Assembly: GCF_001636695.1 (NCBI RefSeq)
Contig: NZ_LGEL01000014.1
Coordinates: 1-64,000 of the forward strand
DNA length: 64,000 nucleotides
Direction of reading: 5' to 3'
From: Pedobacter panaciterrae
GTDB lineage: Bacteria; Bacteroidota; Bacteroidia; Sphingobacteriales; Sphingobacteriaceae
Shown here: positions 42,804-53,000 of the stretch, one piece after another
How positions within the stretch are numbered: the stretch's first letter is position 1
Layout: every line of letters begins with the position of its first letter
Position numbers and translations under genes: made by a program
The notes under the pieces: model-generated
Told to the model about the DNA's origin: nothing
The model's input: the letters and a program-made list of their open reading frames with translations, nothing else
Database searches by the model: none

Positions 42804-44552
42804 CTAGTTAACTTTAGCAACCTCTGTTTTTTGAGAGACACCGCTCTCATTGATTGCTTCAATGCTAAAATAGTAAGTTTTATTTTTGTCCATCCCTTTA
42901 TACCAGTATTCGTTGGTATTATATATCATAATGCAGTTGTATAACTTATCAGGTTCTGTGCCTATGTAAACATTGTAAGCATACGCATCCTCTACAGGTG
43001 CCCATTTTAACCATGCGCTGCGTTTGTCTTTTTCGGTTCTTAGCACAACAAAATCTTTGACGCTTTTTGGTGCCGACAGGTTGGCATTTCCAAAAACTCT
43101 TAAACCGCTGATAGCGAATTTACCTGTAGGCATATGTATGTTTTCCAGTTTTATAAACCGCGCTTTAACTGGTTGCTCAAGCTCAATATAATCATGAGGA
43201 ACATCCGTTTTATTAGTGCTTTTATCCTTTAAGATTTTCCATTTCACACCATCGGCTGAACACCACAGTTTGTACTGATGATAAATGCCTTGTTGTTTTC
43301 CAAGAAATTCAGCATCCTGATCAGCATAGTTAATCTGTACTGCATTTACAGTCGATAAACTACCCAGATCAGTCTGTACCCACTCACCTTTATTTGCTGT
43401 TTTTGCACTCCAATAAGTTTTAATGCTTTCGTCAACTGCGTTGTTGGCATAGAATGATCCCAGTGTTGACGATACCGTTACAGGTTTGTTATAATTTAAT
43501 AACATCCATCCGGTAAAGCCACTCTTTAAATGATCCTGGGCTCCGGTAGGTAAGTAATGCGGATAATCGCCAAAGGCAGCATCCATATACATTACATCAT
43601 CTTTATCAAAACCAGTTGGCCAAATGCCAAGACGACGTTCAAAATTGTTTTTTACGGAAATAGCGATGGTAGAAACATGCCAGTAATTGTTCCATTTATC
43701 CTGATAGGTTGCACCATGACCGGCACCCCTGGCAAACCCACCTGGTTTCCATGAAAATGGGGTAGACTGGTGTTCAAATGGACCTAAAGGAGTAGGGCCG
43801 ACAGCTACACCATCTGCATAACCACTAAATTCTGTTCCCGGAGCACCATATTGAAGGTAATATTTACTGTTATGTTTTGTTACCCATGCACCTTCCATAA
43901 AAGGATCTAAAAAGGTATTGTCTAAATATTCTCCAAACCGCTGCCATCCAAAGCGCTCCGGATTTAGGAGTAGCAACTCTTTTCGGGTGCCAATTGGATC
44001 AAAAGTTTTGCGATTCAACTCAATTCCATATAGGGGATAGCTGTTGCTGCTGCCATTGTACATATATAATTTGCCGTCATCATCAACAAAATGCGCAGGG
44101 TCCCAGCCACCAATTTCAAATTCGTGAACAGCTTCTTTCCATTCGTTATTTTTAGGATCTGTACTCATCCAAATCGGAAAGTTTTTAGAGTATGTAGAAC
44201 CAAAAACAAGCATAGTATCCCCCTGTACCCATACTGATGGAGCACAAAGGTCATCGTAAACTTTATGTTCAGGTCTTAAAAAATTTTTAGAAACGAATTT
44301 CCAGTTGTACATGTCATTGCTCCACCAATAGCCCCATTGATTGGTCGAAAAGAGATAATAATCCCCTTTGTAGGTTACGATAACAGGATCGGCGGTAGCT
44401 CTGTGTTTTCCCTGTTCAGCAAAATTAGGAATAGGAGTATAGCCATAATCCAGGTTAATTGGATTACAATAAGTAAGTTGTTTTTTTTGAGCCAATGTGC
44501 CTATGCTTAAAAGAAGCATCAGAAACATCGCGGTATATTTTTGCCTCATCAT
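42804..44552 (-). CDS. Secreted GH43-like propeller with F5/8 type C and fibronectin domains
   Basis: Exported protein of 582 aa. The order is: signal peptide (about 1-21, IGTLAQ), five-bladed propeller (about 25-340), discoidin F5/8 type C domain (about 350-490) and fibronectin III domain (about 497-580). Propeller acidic positions compatible with GH43 catalysis are D in RATADPVIV, D in GGWDPAHFVDDDG and E in DPFMEGAWV. Its exact GH43 subfamily and linkage are not readable. It is 3 bases downstream of a GH144-like gene. Its presence suggests arabinose, xylose or galactose side chains, or a non-catalytic binding role. Confidence 0.82.
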   Translation of the reverse strand: MMRQKYTAMFLMLLLSIGTLAQKKQLTYCNPINLDYGYTPIPNFAEQGKHRATADPVIVTYKGDYYLFSTNQWGYWWSNDMYNWKFVSKNFLRPEHKVYDDLCAPSVWVQGDTMLVFGSTYSKNFPIWMSTDPKNNEWKEAVHEFEIGGWDPAHFVDDDGKLYMYNGSSNSYPLYGIELNRKTFDPIGTRKELLLLNPERFGWQRFGEYLDNTFLDPFMEGAWVTKHNSKYYLQYGAPGTEFSGYADGVAVGPTPLGPFEHQSTPFSWKPGGFARGAGHGATYQDKWNNYWHVSTIAISVKNNFERRLGIWPTGFDKDDVMYMDAAFGDYPHYLPTGAQDHLKSGFTGWMLLNYNKPVTVSSTLGSFYANNAVDESIKTYWSAKTANKGEWVQTDLGSLSTVNAVQINYADQDAEFLGKQQGIYHQYKLWCSADGVKWKILKDKSTNKTDVPHDYIELEQPVKARFIKLENIHMPTGKFAISGLRVFGNANLSAPKSVKDFVVLRTEKDKRSAWLKWAPVEDAYAYNVYIGTEPDKLYNCIMIYNTNEYWYKGMDKNKTYYFSIEAINESGVSQKTEVAKVN

Positions 44553-44555
44553 AAT

Positions 44556-45926
44556 CTACAAATTGGGGCTTGTAAATCCTAAAGTTTTAAGACCTCTTTT
44601 TACATCCGGGCTGCTCATAAATAATTTCCACAGTAAGCCGCTGCGGTAATTTTCAATCATAACAATGATTGGTCCCTGATCTATTGCAAGGTTAGATTTG
44701 GCATACCAGTTTTTTTCTTCACTAAAGGCATCAATAAAACCATATTCACCCCAAAGTTTGTCGCCTTTTTCAAAGTAAAAATGTTTTAATGCCTCCATAG
44801 AATATTCGGGAGTATATGGGAAAGCCGATAATGCTGCTGTTGGTGAAATTACACCAAGATCTTCTGTCGGTGAGTGGGCTGCATAACCACCCCAGCTATC
44901 GCTGGCAGTTAAGCCCCAGCTATTAGCACCATAGCCTTTGTATTTTTTTGGGTTTTCTATGCAATACGCTCTGTTAATAAGCGTATGATTTTTATTTTGT
45001 TCCCAGTAATCTGCATTGTTGTCTTTTAACCCACGCGGGTCTAAGCCAAGGAAAGAGTAATGAGAAAAGAATAACGGGCCTCCGTAATCAAAACCTAATG
45101 GTAATGTAATGCCATTAAATTTACGGCCATTAAAGAAAGTATTGTTGTTTGCATAACCATCATCATATACACGTTTGTTGATAGCGAATTTTGGAGATGC
45201 AGCGGCCATTACATAGGTGATTAAGCATTCATTCCAGCCTTTAATCTGATGGTTCATACTCCACCCGTTGTTTGGACTCCAGTGCCAGTAAAGCACATTT
45301 TGGTTTTGAGTAAACCAATTCCATTCAATACCTTCCCACATCCATAGTATTTTATTTCTGATGTCGTTTTCGACAGGATTATCTGCAGTATAATATTGAC
45401 GGGCAGTTAATAAACCTTGAAACAATAATGAAGTTTCAACAATATCTGCACCATCATCTTTTGGGCTAAAGCGGATTACTTTTCCAGTTTCGCCATTTAA
45501 CCAATGAGGGAAAGCGCCATGGAACATATCAGCTTTCCATAAAAAGTCTACTATCTTCTTTGTGCGTTCAGCCGCTTGTTCACGGGTAATGAATTTGCGT
45601 TCAGCAGCCACTATCATTGCCATTACACCAAAGCCGGTTCCGCCTGTTGTAACAACCTCCTGACCATAGTCAAAAGATATATTACTGCGTTCTCTGGCCA
45701 TACCGCTAACAGGGTGCCCAAAATCCCAGAAGTATCTGAAAGTTTGTTTTTGAACGAGGTCAAGGAGCTGGTCGTCGCTAAGATTTTTTTTAATCGAGAG
45801 CTCAGGTTTAATCAGCATTTTGCCTTTATTGCTTTGTTGAGCAGAAGTCTCTGAGGCTGATGACAAAATGAAAAAAGAGAGAAGGATTGCGACTAAGTGT
45901 GTAGTTTTCATATTAAAGGGTTTCAT
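44556..45926 (-). CDS. Periplasmic glycoamylase-fold enzyme, GH144-like
   Basis: Exported (alpha/alpha)6-barrel protein of 456 aa. A signal peptide (about 1-29, ending SAQQS) without lipobox suggests a soluble periplasmic enzyme. It belongs to the Pfam Glycoamylase family (PF10091), whose characterised Bacteroidota members are GH144 beta-1,2-glucanases and sophorohydrolases. Shared landmarks are FRYFWDFGHPVSGMARERS (67-85), TTGGTGFGVMAM, WSPNNGWSMNH and TLGFTSPNL at the end. It is a paralogue of the next gene upstream. An exo-acting role on short beta-1,2-glucans is inferred. A second ATG five codons in would also leave a good signal peptide. Confidence 0.82.
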   Translation of the reverse strand: MKPFNMKTTHLVAILLSFFILSSASETSAQQSNKGKMLIKPELSIKKNLSDDQLLDLVQKQTFRYFWDFGHPVSGMARERSNISFDYGQEVVTTGGTGFGVMAMIVAAERKFITREQAAERTKKIVDFLWKADMFHGAFPHWLNGETGKVIRFSPKDDGADIVETSLLFQGLLTARQYYTADNPVENDIRNKILWMWEGIEWNWFTQNQNVLYWHWSPNNGWSMNHQIKGWNECLITYVMAAASPKFAINKRVYDDGYANNNTFFNGRKFNGITLPLGFDYGGPLFFSHYSFLGLDPRGLKDNNADYWEQNKNHTLINRAYCIENPKKYKGYGANSWGLTASDSWGGYAAHSPTEDLGVISPTAALSAFPYTPEYSMEALKHFYFEKGDKLWGEYGFIDAFSEEKNWYAKSNLAIDQGPIIVMIENYRSGLLWKLFMSSPDVKRGLKTLGFTSPNL

Positions 45927-45960
45927 TTGAGTGTTATCTCATTTTTGTGTTCAATGTTAA

Positions 45961-47616
45961 TTAGAGGTTCGGACTAGTAAAGCCCAGGCTCTTCATTCCT
46001 GTTTTTATTTCCGGACAGCTCATAAATAAGTTCCATAACAACTTACTTCTATAATTTTCGATCATTACTATAATAGGTCCCTGGTCTATTGCCAGTGTAG
46101 AGTCTGCAAACCATTGTTGTTGCAAAGAGAAGGCATCAACAAAGCCGTATTCCTTGAAAATTTTGTCGCCTAATTTATAGTAGTAAAATTTAAGAGCCTG
46201 CATGGATTCAACAGGAGTATAAGGGAATGAAGCTAATGCCCCTGTTGGTGCAATTACTCCTCTGTCATTATTAGGCGAACTGGCGGTATAACCTGAGGGA
46301 ATATCACTAGCGGTTAATCCCCAGCAGTTTTCACCATAACCATAGTAGTTTAATGGATTTGCCTTGCAGTAATTATAGTTGATCAATGCATGAGCTTTAT
46401 TCTGTGTTTCATAGTTCGCATAAGTATCTGATAACCCATTAGGATTTATACCTAGGAACGAATAATGTGCAAAAAACAACGGGCCTCCATTGGCTTCCCC
46501 TAGTGGTAATTGAATGCCATAATAGCTGTTTCCGTTTTTCATACCTCCGTTTTGTGCCCAGCCATTGTCGTAAACTGATTTAGGAATTGAATGGGTAGGA
46601 GAAGAGGTCGCTAATACATAAGTAACCAGTGATTCATTCCAGCCACGAATAGGTAGGTTCATGTCCCAACTGTAATTAGGGCTCCAATGCCAGTATAAGG
46701 TATTACTGTTGTCTTTTCTGTACCAATCCCATTCTACTGCATTGTAGAGTCCGTTGATGTCTGCGCGCAAGGTAGATTCAGGTCCATCTGCACCGTTAAA
46801 GTATTGTCGTGCAGTAAGTAATCCTTGCATTAAGAATGAGGTTTCTACTAAATCTCCACCATCGTCCTTCTGACTAAACGGAATAACTTTCCCGGTATTT
46901 CCATCCAGCCAGTGTGGATAAGCTCCATGAAAACGATCAGCTGTTTTTAGATAGCTAACAATCTTTTGTGTCCTTGCCAGTCCTTCAGCCCTGGTTATAA
47001 AGTTTCTGCTCACACCGGTAATCAGGGCCATTACACCAAAGCCGGTTCCTCCCGTTGTTACAGTATTTCCAGAACTATTTCTTTCTCGTGCCATTCCACT
47101 TTGGGGATGGCCAAAGTCGTAAAAGTATTTGAAGGTTTGTTGTTGTACTTTAGTTAATAACTCATCATCGGTAATTCTTGGGAACTTATCTGAATCGTCG
47201 ATGCCGGTATTAAATGTAATGCTGATGGCAGTTTGCAGGTTGCCCCCTTCTACGGATTTTAAGGCAGTGCTAACCGATATGTTGTAGGCTTTGAAACCGG
47301 GTAATGTCGATGTTGGTTGAATAACAAGTGTATTGCTGTTTTCGATACTAGCAGTAAATACAAGGTTACTCCCTATGCTCAGATTTTTAAATGTAATGTT
47401 GGCCGATAAACTAGCCGCATCAATAGCTTTGGCAAAGCCGATTTTAACTATTGGATTAGTATTGATATTATTGAAATTGCCTGAAACGGCAGTTTGGCCG
47501 TTGATGGCGATAGTTGTTTCTGTAAAACCGGATGGTTTTACTGCTTCCTTATCTCCTTTTTTACAGGAAAAAAAAGTGATTACCGTACAAATAAATAGGA
47601 AAATTAGCTTGTTCAT
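45961..47616 (-). CDS. Lipoprotein glycoamylase-fold enzyme, GH144-like, with Ig-like domain
   Basis: Second GH144-like enzyme, 551 aa. It has a lipobox (ITFFSC, Cys 18), a bacterial Ig-like domain (about 30-150), and then the (alpha/alpha)6 barrel with FKYFYDFGHPQSGMARERN and a C-terminus ending SLGFTSPNL. The lipid anchor and added domain suggest surface display, in contrast to the soluble paralogue downstream, so it may make the first endo cut. The gap to the next gene is 34 bases. A stem-loop at 47630-47654 lies just upstream of its start. Confidence 0.83.
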   Translation of the reverse strand: MNKLIFLFICTVITFFSCKKGDKEAVKPSGFTETTIAINGQTAVSGNFNNINTNPIVKIGFAKAIDAASLSANITFKNLSIGSNLVFTASIENSNTLVIQPTSTLPGFKAYNISVSTALKSVEGGNLQTAISITFNTGIDDSDKFPRITDDELLTKVQQQTFKYFYDFGHPQSGMARERNSSGNTVTTGGTGFGVMALITGVSRNFITRAEGLARTQKIVSYLKTADRFHGAYPHWLDGNTGKVIPFSQKDDGGDLVETSFLMQGLLTARQYFNGADGPESTLRADINGLYNAVEWDWYRKDNSNTLYWHWSPNYSWDMNLPIRGWNESLVTYVLATSSPTHSIPKSVYDNGWAQNGGMKNGNSYYGIQLPLGEANGGPLFFAHYSFLGINPNGLSDTYANYETQNKAHALINYNYCKANPLNYYGYGENCWGLTASDIPSGYTASSPNNDRGVIAPTGALASFPYTPVESMQALKFYYYKLGDKIFKEYGFVDAFSLQQQWFADSTLAIDQGPIIVMIENYRSKLLWNLFMSCPEIKTGMKSLGFTSPNL

Positions 47617-47629
47617 GCGTTCAAATTAG

Positions 47630-47654
47630 GAGGGTGCCCAAAGCAGGCACCCTC
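47630..47654 (-). terminator. Intra-operon stem-loop after the LamG gene
   Basis: Perfect 9-base arms GAGGGTGCC / GGCACCCTC with a 7-base loop, between the LamG lipoprotein gene and the lipoprotein GH144-like gene. On the minus strand the stem is not followed by a T-run, so it more likely attenuates transcription or protects mRNA 3' ends than terminates fully. Confidence 0.6.
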
Positions 47655-47671
47655 TTTTAAAAAATAATGGG

Positions 47672-48526
47672 CTACAGGCCTTGATTCTCCAGGAAGACAA
47701 GTGCCTCAATCTCGATTGGTCTTAAAGCTCTGTTGTAAATTCTAACTTCATCAATTTTACCCGGTAGGTACCCCGCCCAGTCCTGGCTGCCAGTTGCTGA
47801 AGTACTGCTGGGTATGGTCATAAAATGAAGCGCTCCAAAAACAATAGGGCCTACATTCAGAAAGCGGATATCACCCAGACCGTCTTTGGTGTTGGTTCCT
47901 ACCAAGGCGCCATTAATATAAGATCTGAAGTTACCAGCACCATCGTAGGATGCTGCGTAAGCTACCCATCTGTTAAAGCCATTGTTTACAGTTGGTACCC
48001 CTGTGTCAAATTCTACACCGTTGTCTTTAAAAATTGTTTTCAAACGGGCGTTGGTGATGGTTCCACCATTTTCCAGAAACATATTTATGTTTGCCCAGAA
48101 ACCCTGGGTATCACCCAGACTGAAAAGTCCGGTTGCACCTGTATTTTGTGGGGTATTGATCCATAGTGTTACCGTATACTGTTTCATGTTTTTAACCGCA
48201 TCGGTGGGGATAGCTGTTGCATAGGCCTTTTTGGTGCCATCTGGATTTCCAGTCAGAGCTTTTCCTTTTTTACCGGGTGTAAAAGTCATTCCTGCATTCG
48301 TTCCAACTGTATTGGATACCGAATCCAAAATGTTGTCTGAATTGAAGTTCCAGAAAGCGACCAGATTGGCAGGCGCAATTTGACTGGATGAGGTATAGCC
48401 TCCCGGTGAAGGAGGAACATCCCCATGAGGAAAATCATCGTTGTTGTCTTTTTTGGTACAAGATAATAATATGGTCGTGCCAATTATTATCCCCGTAAGA
48501 ACTGTAGTTAAATATTTTAATTTCAT
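47672..48526 (-). CDS. LamG-type concanavalin-like lipoprotein
   Basis: Exported lipoprotein of 284 aa with lipobox TTILLSC (Cys 23). After a Gly/Pro-rich linker, a LamG/concanavalin-like domain spans about 50-284 (LVAFWNFNSDNILDSVSN opens it; GKIDEVRIYNRALRPIEIEAL closes it). It directly follows susD by 19 bases, the place where SusE/SusF-type surface glycan-binding proteins are encoded. No catalytic residues are visible, so a binding role on the target glycan is favoured. The closing motif is typical of Bacteroidota LamG proteins. Confidence 0.85.
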   Translation of the reverse strand: MKLKYLTTVLTGIIIGTTILLSCTKKDNNDDFPHGDVPPSPGGYTSSSQIAPANLVAFWNFNSDNILDSVSNTVGTNAGMTFTPGKKGKALTGNPDGTKKAYATAIPTDAVKNMKQYTVTLWINTPQNTGATGLFSLGDTQGFWANINMFLENGGTITNARLKTIFKDNGVEFDTGVPTVNNGFNRWVAYAASYDGAGNFRSYINGALVGTNTKDGLGDIRFLNVGPIVFGALHFMTIPSSTSATGSQDWAGYLPGKIDEVRIYNRALRPIEIEALVFLENQGL

Positions 48527-48545
48527 CTTCTTAATGCTAAGGTGA

Positions 48546-50087
48546 TTAATAATTGTTTTGTGTTAATCTGCCACCACTTAAATCTCTTTGTAATTGTGGA
48601 ATAGGGAATAGCTCATGTTTACCAGTAACAAAAGGTTTACCCACGGCGGTCATCACTGCTGCTGCTCTGCCGGTACGCACCAGGTCAAAGAAGCGGTCGC
48701 CTTCCATTGCAAGTTCTACTCTTCTTTCCTTCCAAATGTTGGCTACTGTAGGTGCTACAGTACCTAGGTTGGCACGTTGACGTACCTTATTCAAAGGTGT
48801 TGCGGCATCCTGACCCACATGCGTTGCAGCTTCTGCATTAATCAGTAATACCTCAGCAAATCTGATGATACGGATGTTTTTAGGCTTGCTGTCTTTATCG
48901 TTAATACCCAGGCAGCTGTTGGTTTCCAGAAAAGGACTGTGGTAACCTTTGTAGTTGTAACGTTCATTTACTACATCAGGGCGTTTAGGCAAGACAAAGC
49001 CATCCCATAGCGTAGTCGTAGTCACGTCGCTTGTAAAAATGATAGTACCTGCTTTTCTCACATCATCGGTTTCATAAGCATCTGCCAGATTGGATGTTGG
49101 GGTGTTTAATCCAAAGCCCAAATCGCCACCATTATAAGTTTTTCCGGCTATAGTTTGTGTTGCGAAAGAACCCCTGGGGCCTTGGAAATTGCTGTAGTTT
49201 TTGCTTACTGCATCACAAGCCAAGCCACCGGCCGTCTGGTTTGCATAGTTGCCTGTTTCTACTTCAAATATAGATTCAATGTTGTTTACTCCTTTTTCTC
49301 TGAAAACATCAGCATAAACCGGAGCAAGATCATACTTCTGGGAAGTGATTACTGCATTTGACATTTCGTAAGCCCCTTGCCAGTTTTCCTGGTACATGTA
49401 TACCTTAGCAAGTAGGGCTTGTGCGGCACCTTTGGTAGCACGACCAACTACGGCACCATCAGCCCCTTTTTCAGGTAAGTTTGCAACGCTAAACAGTAAG
49501 TCGTCTGTAATTACTTTATAGATTTCCTCTTTGGATGCACGGGTTTGAAACTCATCATTATTGGCCTGTGCTAAGCTAGGTACTGTGGTTAGTTTAACTA
49601 CGCCGCCGAAGGTGCGTACCATGTTAAAATAAAGTAAAGCTCTGATAAATCTGGCCTCGCCACTTAAACGATTCCTGATGCCTTCATCAATAGTACTTTT
49701 ACCCAGGATGTCCAGTGCTTTATTGGCAGAGGTAATCGCTTTGTAATTGTCTACCCAAAAGTCATTAAAAATAGCTGTATTGGGCGTGTAGGTAAAGTTG
49801 TCCAGGAAAATGCCATCAAATCCAGGGTCTGTTGCTACAGAACCTTTATCTGAATCATCAGAGGTGACATCTGCAATGATCAATAGTTTAAGCCCTACCG
49901 TACCAGGTAAATACAGGTTGTTGTAGGCACCGGTTACCAGTTTGTTGGCCGCTTCCGGATCTATTAAAGCCTGTTCTTCTGTAGTTTTACCCTGTGGCGG
50001 AACATCAAGGAAGCTTCGTTTGCATGAGGTTACAAATAATATCGATGCAACTAATACCACTGTGGTTATATATAATATCTTTTTCAT
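48546..50087 (-). CDS. susD: SusD/RagB-family outer-membrane lipoprotein
   Basis: Nutrient-binding lid of a SusCD transporter, 513 aa. It has a lipobox (LFVTSC, Cys 22) followed by KRSFLDVPPQGK, the usual SusD opening. TPR-like helices (AKVYMYQENWQGAYEMSNAVI) and the C-terminal WKERRVELAMEGDRFFDLVR are diagnostic. It pairs with the susC gene 10 bases upstream, and together they import oligosaccharides across the outer membrane. The identity of the glycan is inferred from the enzymes downstream. Confidence 0.96.
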   Translation of the reverse strand: MKKILYITTVVLVASILFVTSCKRSFLDVPPQGKTTEEQALIDPEAANKLVTGAYNNLYLPGTVGLKLLIIADVTSDDSDKGSVATDPGFDGIFLDNFTYTPNTAIFNDFWVDNYKAITSANKALDILGKSTIDEGIRNRLSGEARFIRALLYFNMVRTFGGVVKLTTVPSLAQANNDEFQTRASKEEIYKVITDDLLFSVANLPEKGADGAVVGRATKGAAQALLAKVYMYQENWQGAYEMSNAVITSQKYDLAPVYADVFREKGVNNIESIFEVETGNYANQTAGGLACDAVSKNYSNFQGPRGSFATQTIAGKTYNGGDLGFGLNTPTSNLADAYETDDVRKAGTIIFTSDVTTTTLWDGFVLPKRPDVVNERYNYKGYHSPFLETNSCLGINDKDSKPKNIRIIRFAEVLLINAEAATHVGQDAATPLNKVRQRANLGTVAPTVANIWKERRVELAMEGDRFFDLVRTGRAAAVMTAVGKPFVTGKHELFPIPQLQRDLSGGRLTQNNY

Positions 50088-50097
50088 CTTTCTTTAA

Positions 50098-53000
50098 TTA
50101 AAATCCAACATTAATACCAAAGGCAAAGGTTCTTGTTGATGGGTAAGTATTCAAATCTACGCCCTGATTCAGGTTGCCATTTTCAACAGGTGCTCCTGGT
50201 ATAGACGGCTGAATCTCTGGAGTAAAGCCACTGTACGAAGTGATGGTAAACAAGTTTTGTGCGGTGATAAATAAACGTGCACTGTTGATATGAACTTTGC
50301 TCAATAGGTTTTTAGGTAAACCATAGCCTATAGTTAAGTTGTTTAAACGTAAGAAGTCACCACTCTCAATAAAATAACTCGATGCCGGTAAGGGCCCGGT
50401 TGTTGCTCTTGGTACTTTGTTGCTTGGGTTATTTGGTGTCCACCTATCTCTTGCTACTGATGCTTCTATATTATCTGTAGTCTGGTTTACGCCACGCGCT
50501 GCTTTTTTAGCGTTGTATATTTTGCTGCCCTGTGTACCAAATAGACCGAAGTTCAGGTCGAAACTTTTATAAGCGATACTACCGTTTAAACCATAAGTCA
50601 TTTTTGGCTGATAAGACCCCATGTAAGTTCTGTCCAGTTCTGATATGATGCCATCTGGCACACCATTAGGTCCGCTGATATCTCTATAGATCAGATCCCC
50701 AGCCCTTGCATTCTTTTGTGCTGAAGCATCAATTTGCGCCTGGTTTTGGAAAATGCCTATTTGATCATAAACGAAATAGCTACCAATTTCGCGGCCATTG
50801 TCAGATTTGGTAATATTTACATCTGCAATTTTATCTCCCAATAAAGGCTGTCCGCCATTTAGTTTTTCAATCCTGTTTTTGTTGTGTGCAATGTTACCGC
50901 TGATGCTGTACTTCCAGTCGTTGCCAACCTGGTCTGTCCAGCCCAATGAAAGCTCTATTCCTTTATTGGAAATGCTGGAAGCATTGGTCAATGCCTTTCC
51001 ATCCGGATCACCCAAAATAGCAGGGATGCTTACGTAGATCAATGCATTGCTTGTTTTCTTGCTGTACACATCAACTGTACCTGATAACCTATTCTCTAAA
51101 AAGCCAAAGTCTAGACCGGCATCAAACTCTTTGGTAACTTCCCATTTCAGTTGATTGTCTATGATGTCTTCCAACCGGATTCCCAATTCAGGACTGCCAC
51201 TAGTTCCAAGGGTGCCGCCAAAGTAATAAGGTTTGTTGATGGTTGCTGTAGATAAGTAAAGAGAAGAAGGAATGTTATCATTACCCAGTAAACCATAACT
51301 TCCCCTTAATTTTAAGTTGCTAAATATTTTTTGTTCGGACATAAAGCTTTCATTGGAGATGTTCCATGCTAAACCAACAGAAGGGAAATAGTCCCAACGA
51401 CTGTCCTTGCCAAATTTAGAAGTCCCATCGGCCCTGAAACTGGCTGTTAATAAATAGCGGTCATCATAGCCATAGTTTACGCGGGTGAGGTAAGAATTTC
51501 TGTTGTATTTATCACCACTGTTACTAATAGATTGTGAACCGCCTGAACCGGCATCAAGATACCATTGGTCTTTATTAGCTGGAACATCTCTGGCAGTACC
51601 AACCATATCATTGCTTTTAAAACCTTCAGCGGTAATACCTGCCAATATGGTGAAGCTATGTTTCTCAATTTTTTTGGTATAAGTAGCTGTATTGTCCCAG
51701 ATCCAGTTAAACCTGTCGTTTTTAGTGATAGACAAGGTGCTGTTAGGTCTGGATTGATTGCCCCCTGGGGTTAAAAAAGAATTGGCATCGGCTAAATACT
51801 TAAATCCATAATCTGTAGATTTTAGATAATTCATATCCAGACCAATAGACGATCTTAAAGTTAAACCATCAATTGGCTTGTAATCCAATGCAAAATTGCC
51901 CTGGATCCGGTTTTGTAATGCTGTATTGTCTACCTTTTCTAAGCTGGCTAATGGGTTTGATACGTTTCCAAAAGCCGAAGTATTGCCATATAAACCATCC
52001 ACTTTAGAAGGAATAATCGGCGCCGCACGATAGGCATTGCTAAATGCATCCAATTGAGCACCTTTTCCTTTACCATTGGTATAAGAAAGCATATTGCTGA
52101 ATTTCAATTTTTTGGTGAGGTTATATTCATTGTTTACCCTTAAAGTAAACCTGTCGTACTTGTTGCCAACCTGCACACCTTCGTCAGACAATAAGCCTGC
52201 GCTTAAGAAGTAATTTACTTTTTCGCTGCCGCCCGATAAAGATAGGTTCTGGCTATGCATAAGCCCTTTTCTAAGAATGGCATCGTACCAGTCGGTATTA
52301 GCTCCAAATTGATTGGGATTAATGATGTCTCCCGGAGAATTGTAGTATTTAATGGCTTCGTTGGTGTAACCTGCATATTGTTGCGCACCGGCCATTTTTA
52401 CTAGATTGTTGGCTTCTCTAAAACCAATATTGGCATCATAAGTAAAAACGTTTTCTCCTGCTTTACCTTTTTTGGTTGTGATGATCATTACCCCATTTGC
52501 TGCGCGCATACCGTAAATAGCCGCTGCTGAAGCATCTTTAAGTAGATCTACACTAACAATGTCGGAGTTATTGATGTTTCTGATATCATCTGTAAATACC
52601 CCATCTACTACATACAAAGGGTTGGCCCCTGCAAGTAAAGTTCCTGTACCCCTTAACCTAACAGTAGGCATAGTATTGGGTTCACCGGAACTGATAACCT
52701 GTACCCCGGCCACTTTACCTTGTAAAGCCTGGGTAGCCGTTTGCACAGGCTGTTTAGCCAATTCCTCGCCTTTAACCTGAGCCACAGAGCCGGTAAGGTC
52801 TTTCTTCTTTTGTGTACCATAACCAACCACTACCACCTGCTCAAGCTCCTGAGAAGATGAGGCCAGTTCCACATTTATTGTTGTTCTGCTGTTCACTTGT
52901 ATCTCTATTGGATTATATCCGATATAAGAGAATACAAGAGTCGCATTGGCCGGAGCACTTATTGCGTATTTTCCTGATGCATCTGTTTGTGTCCCAATTT

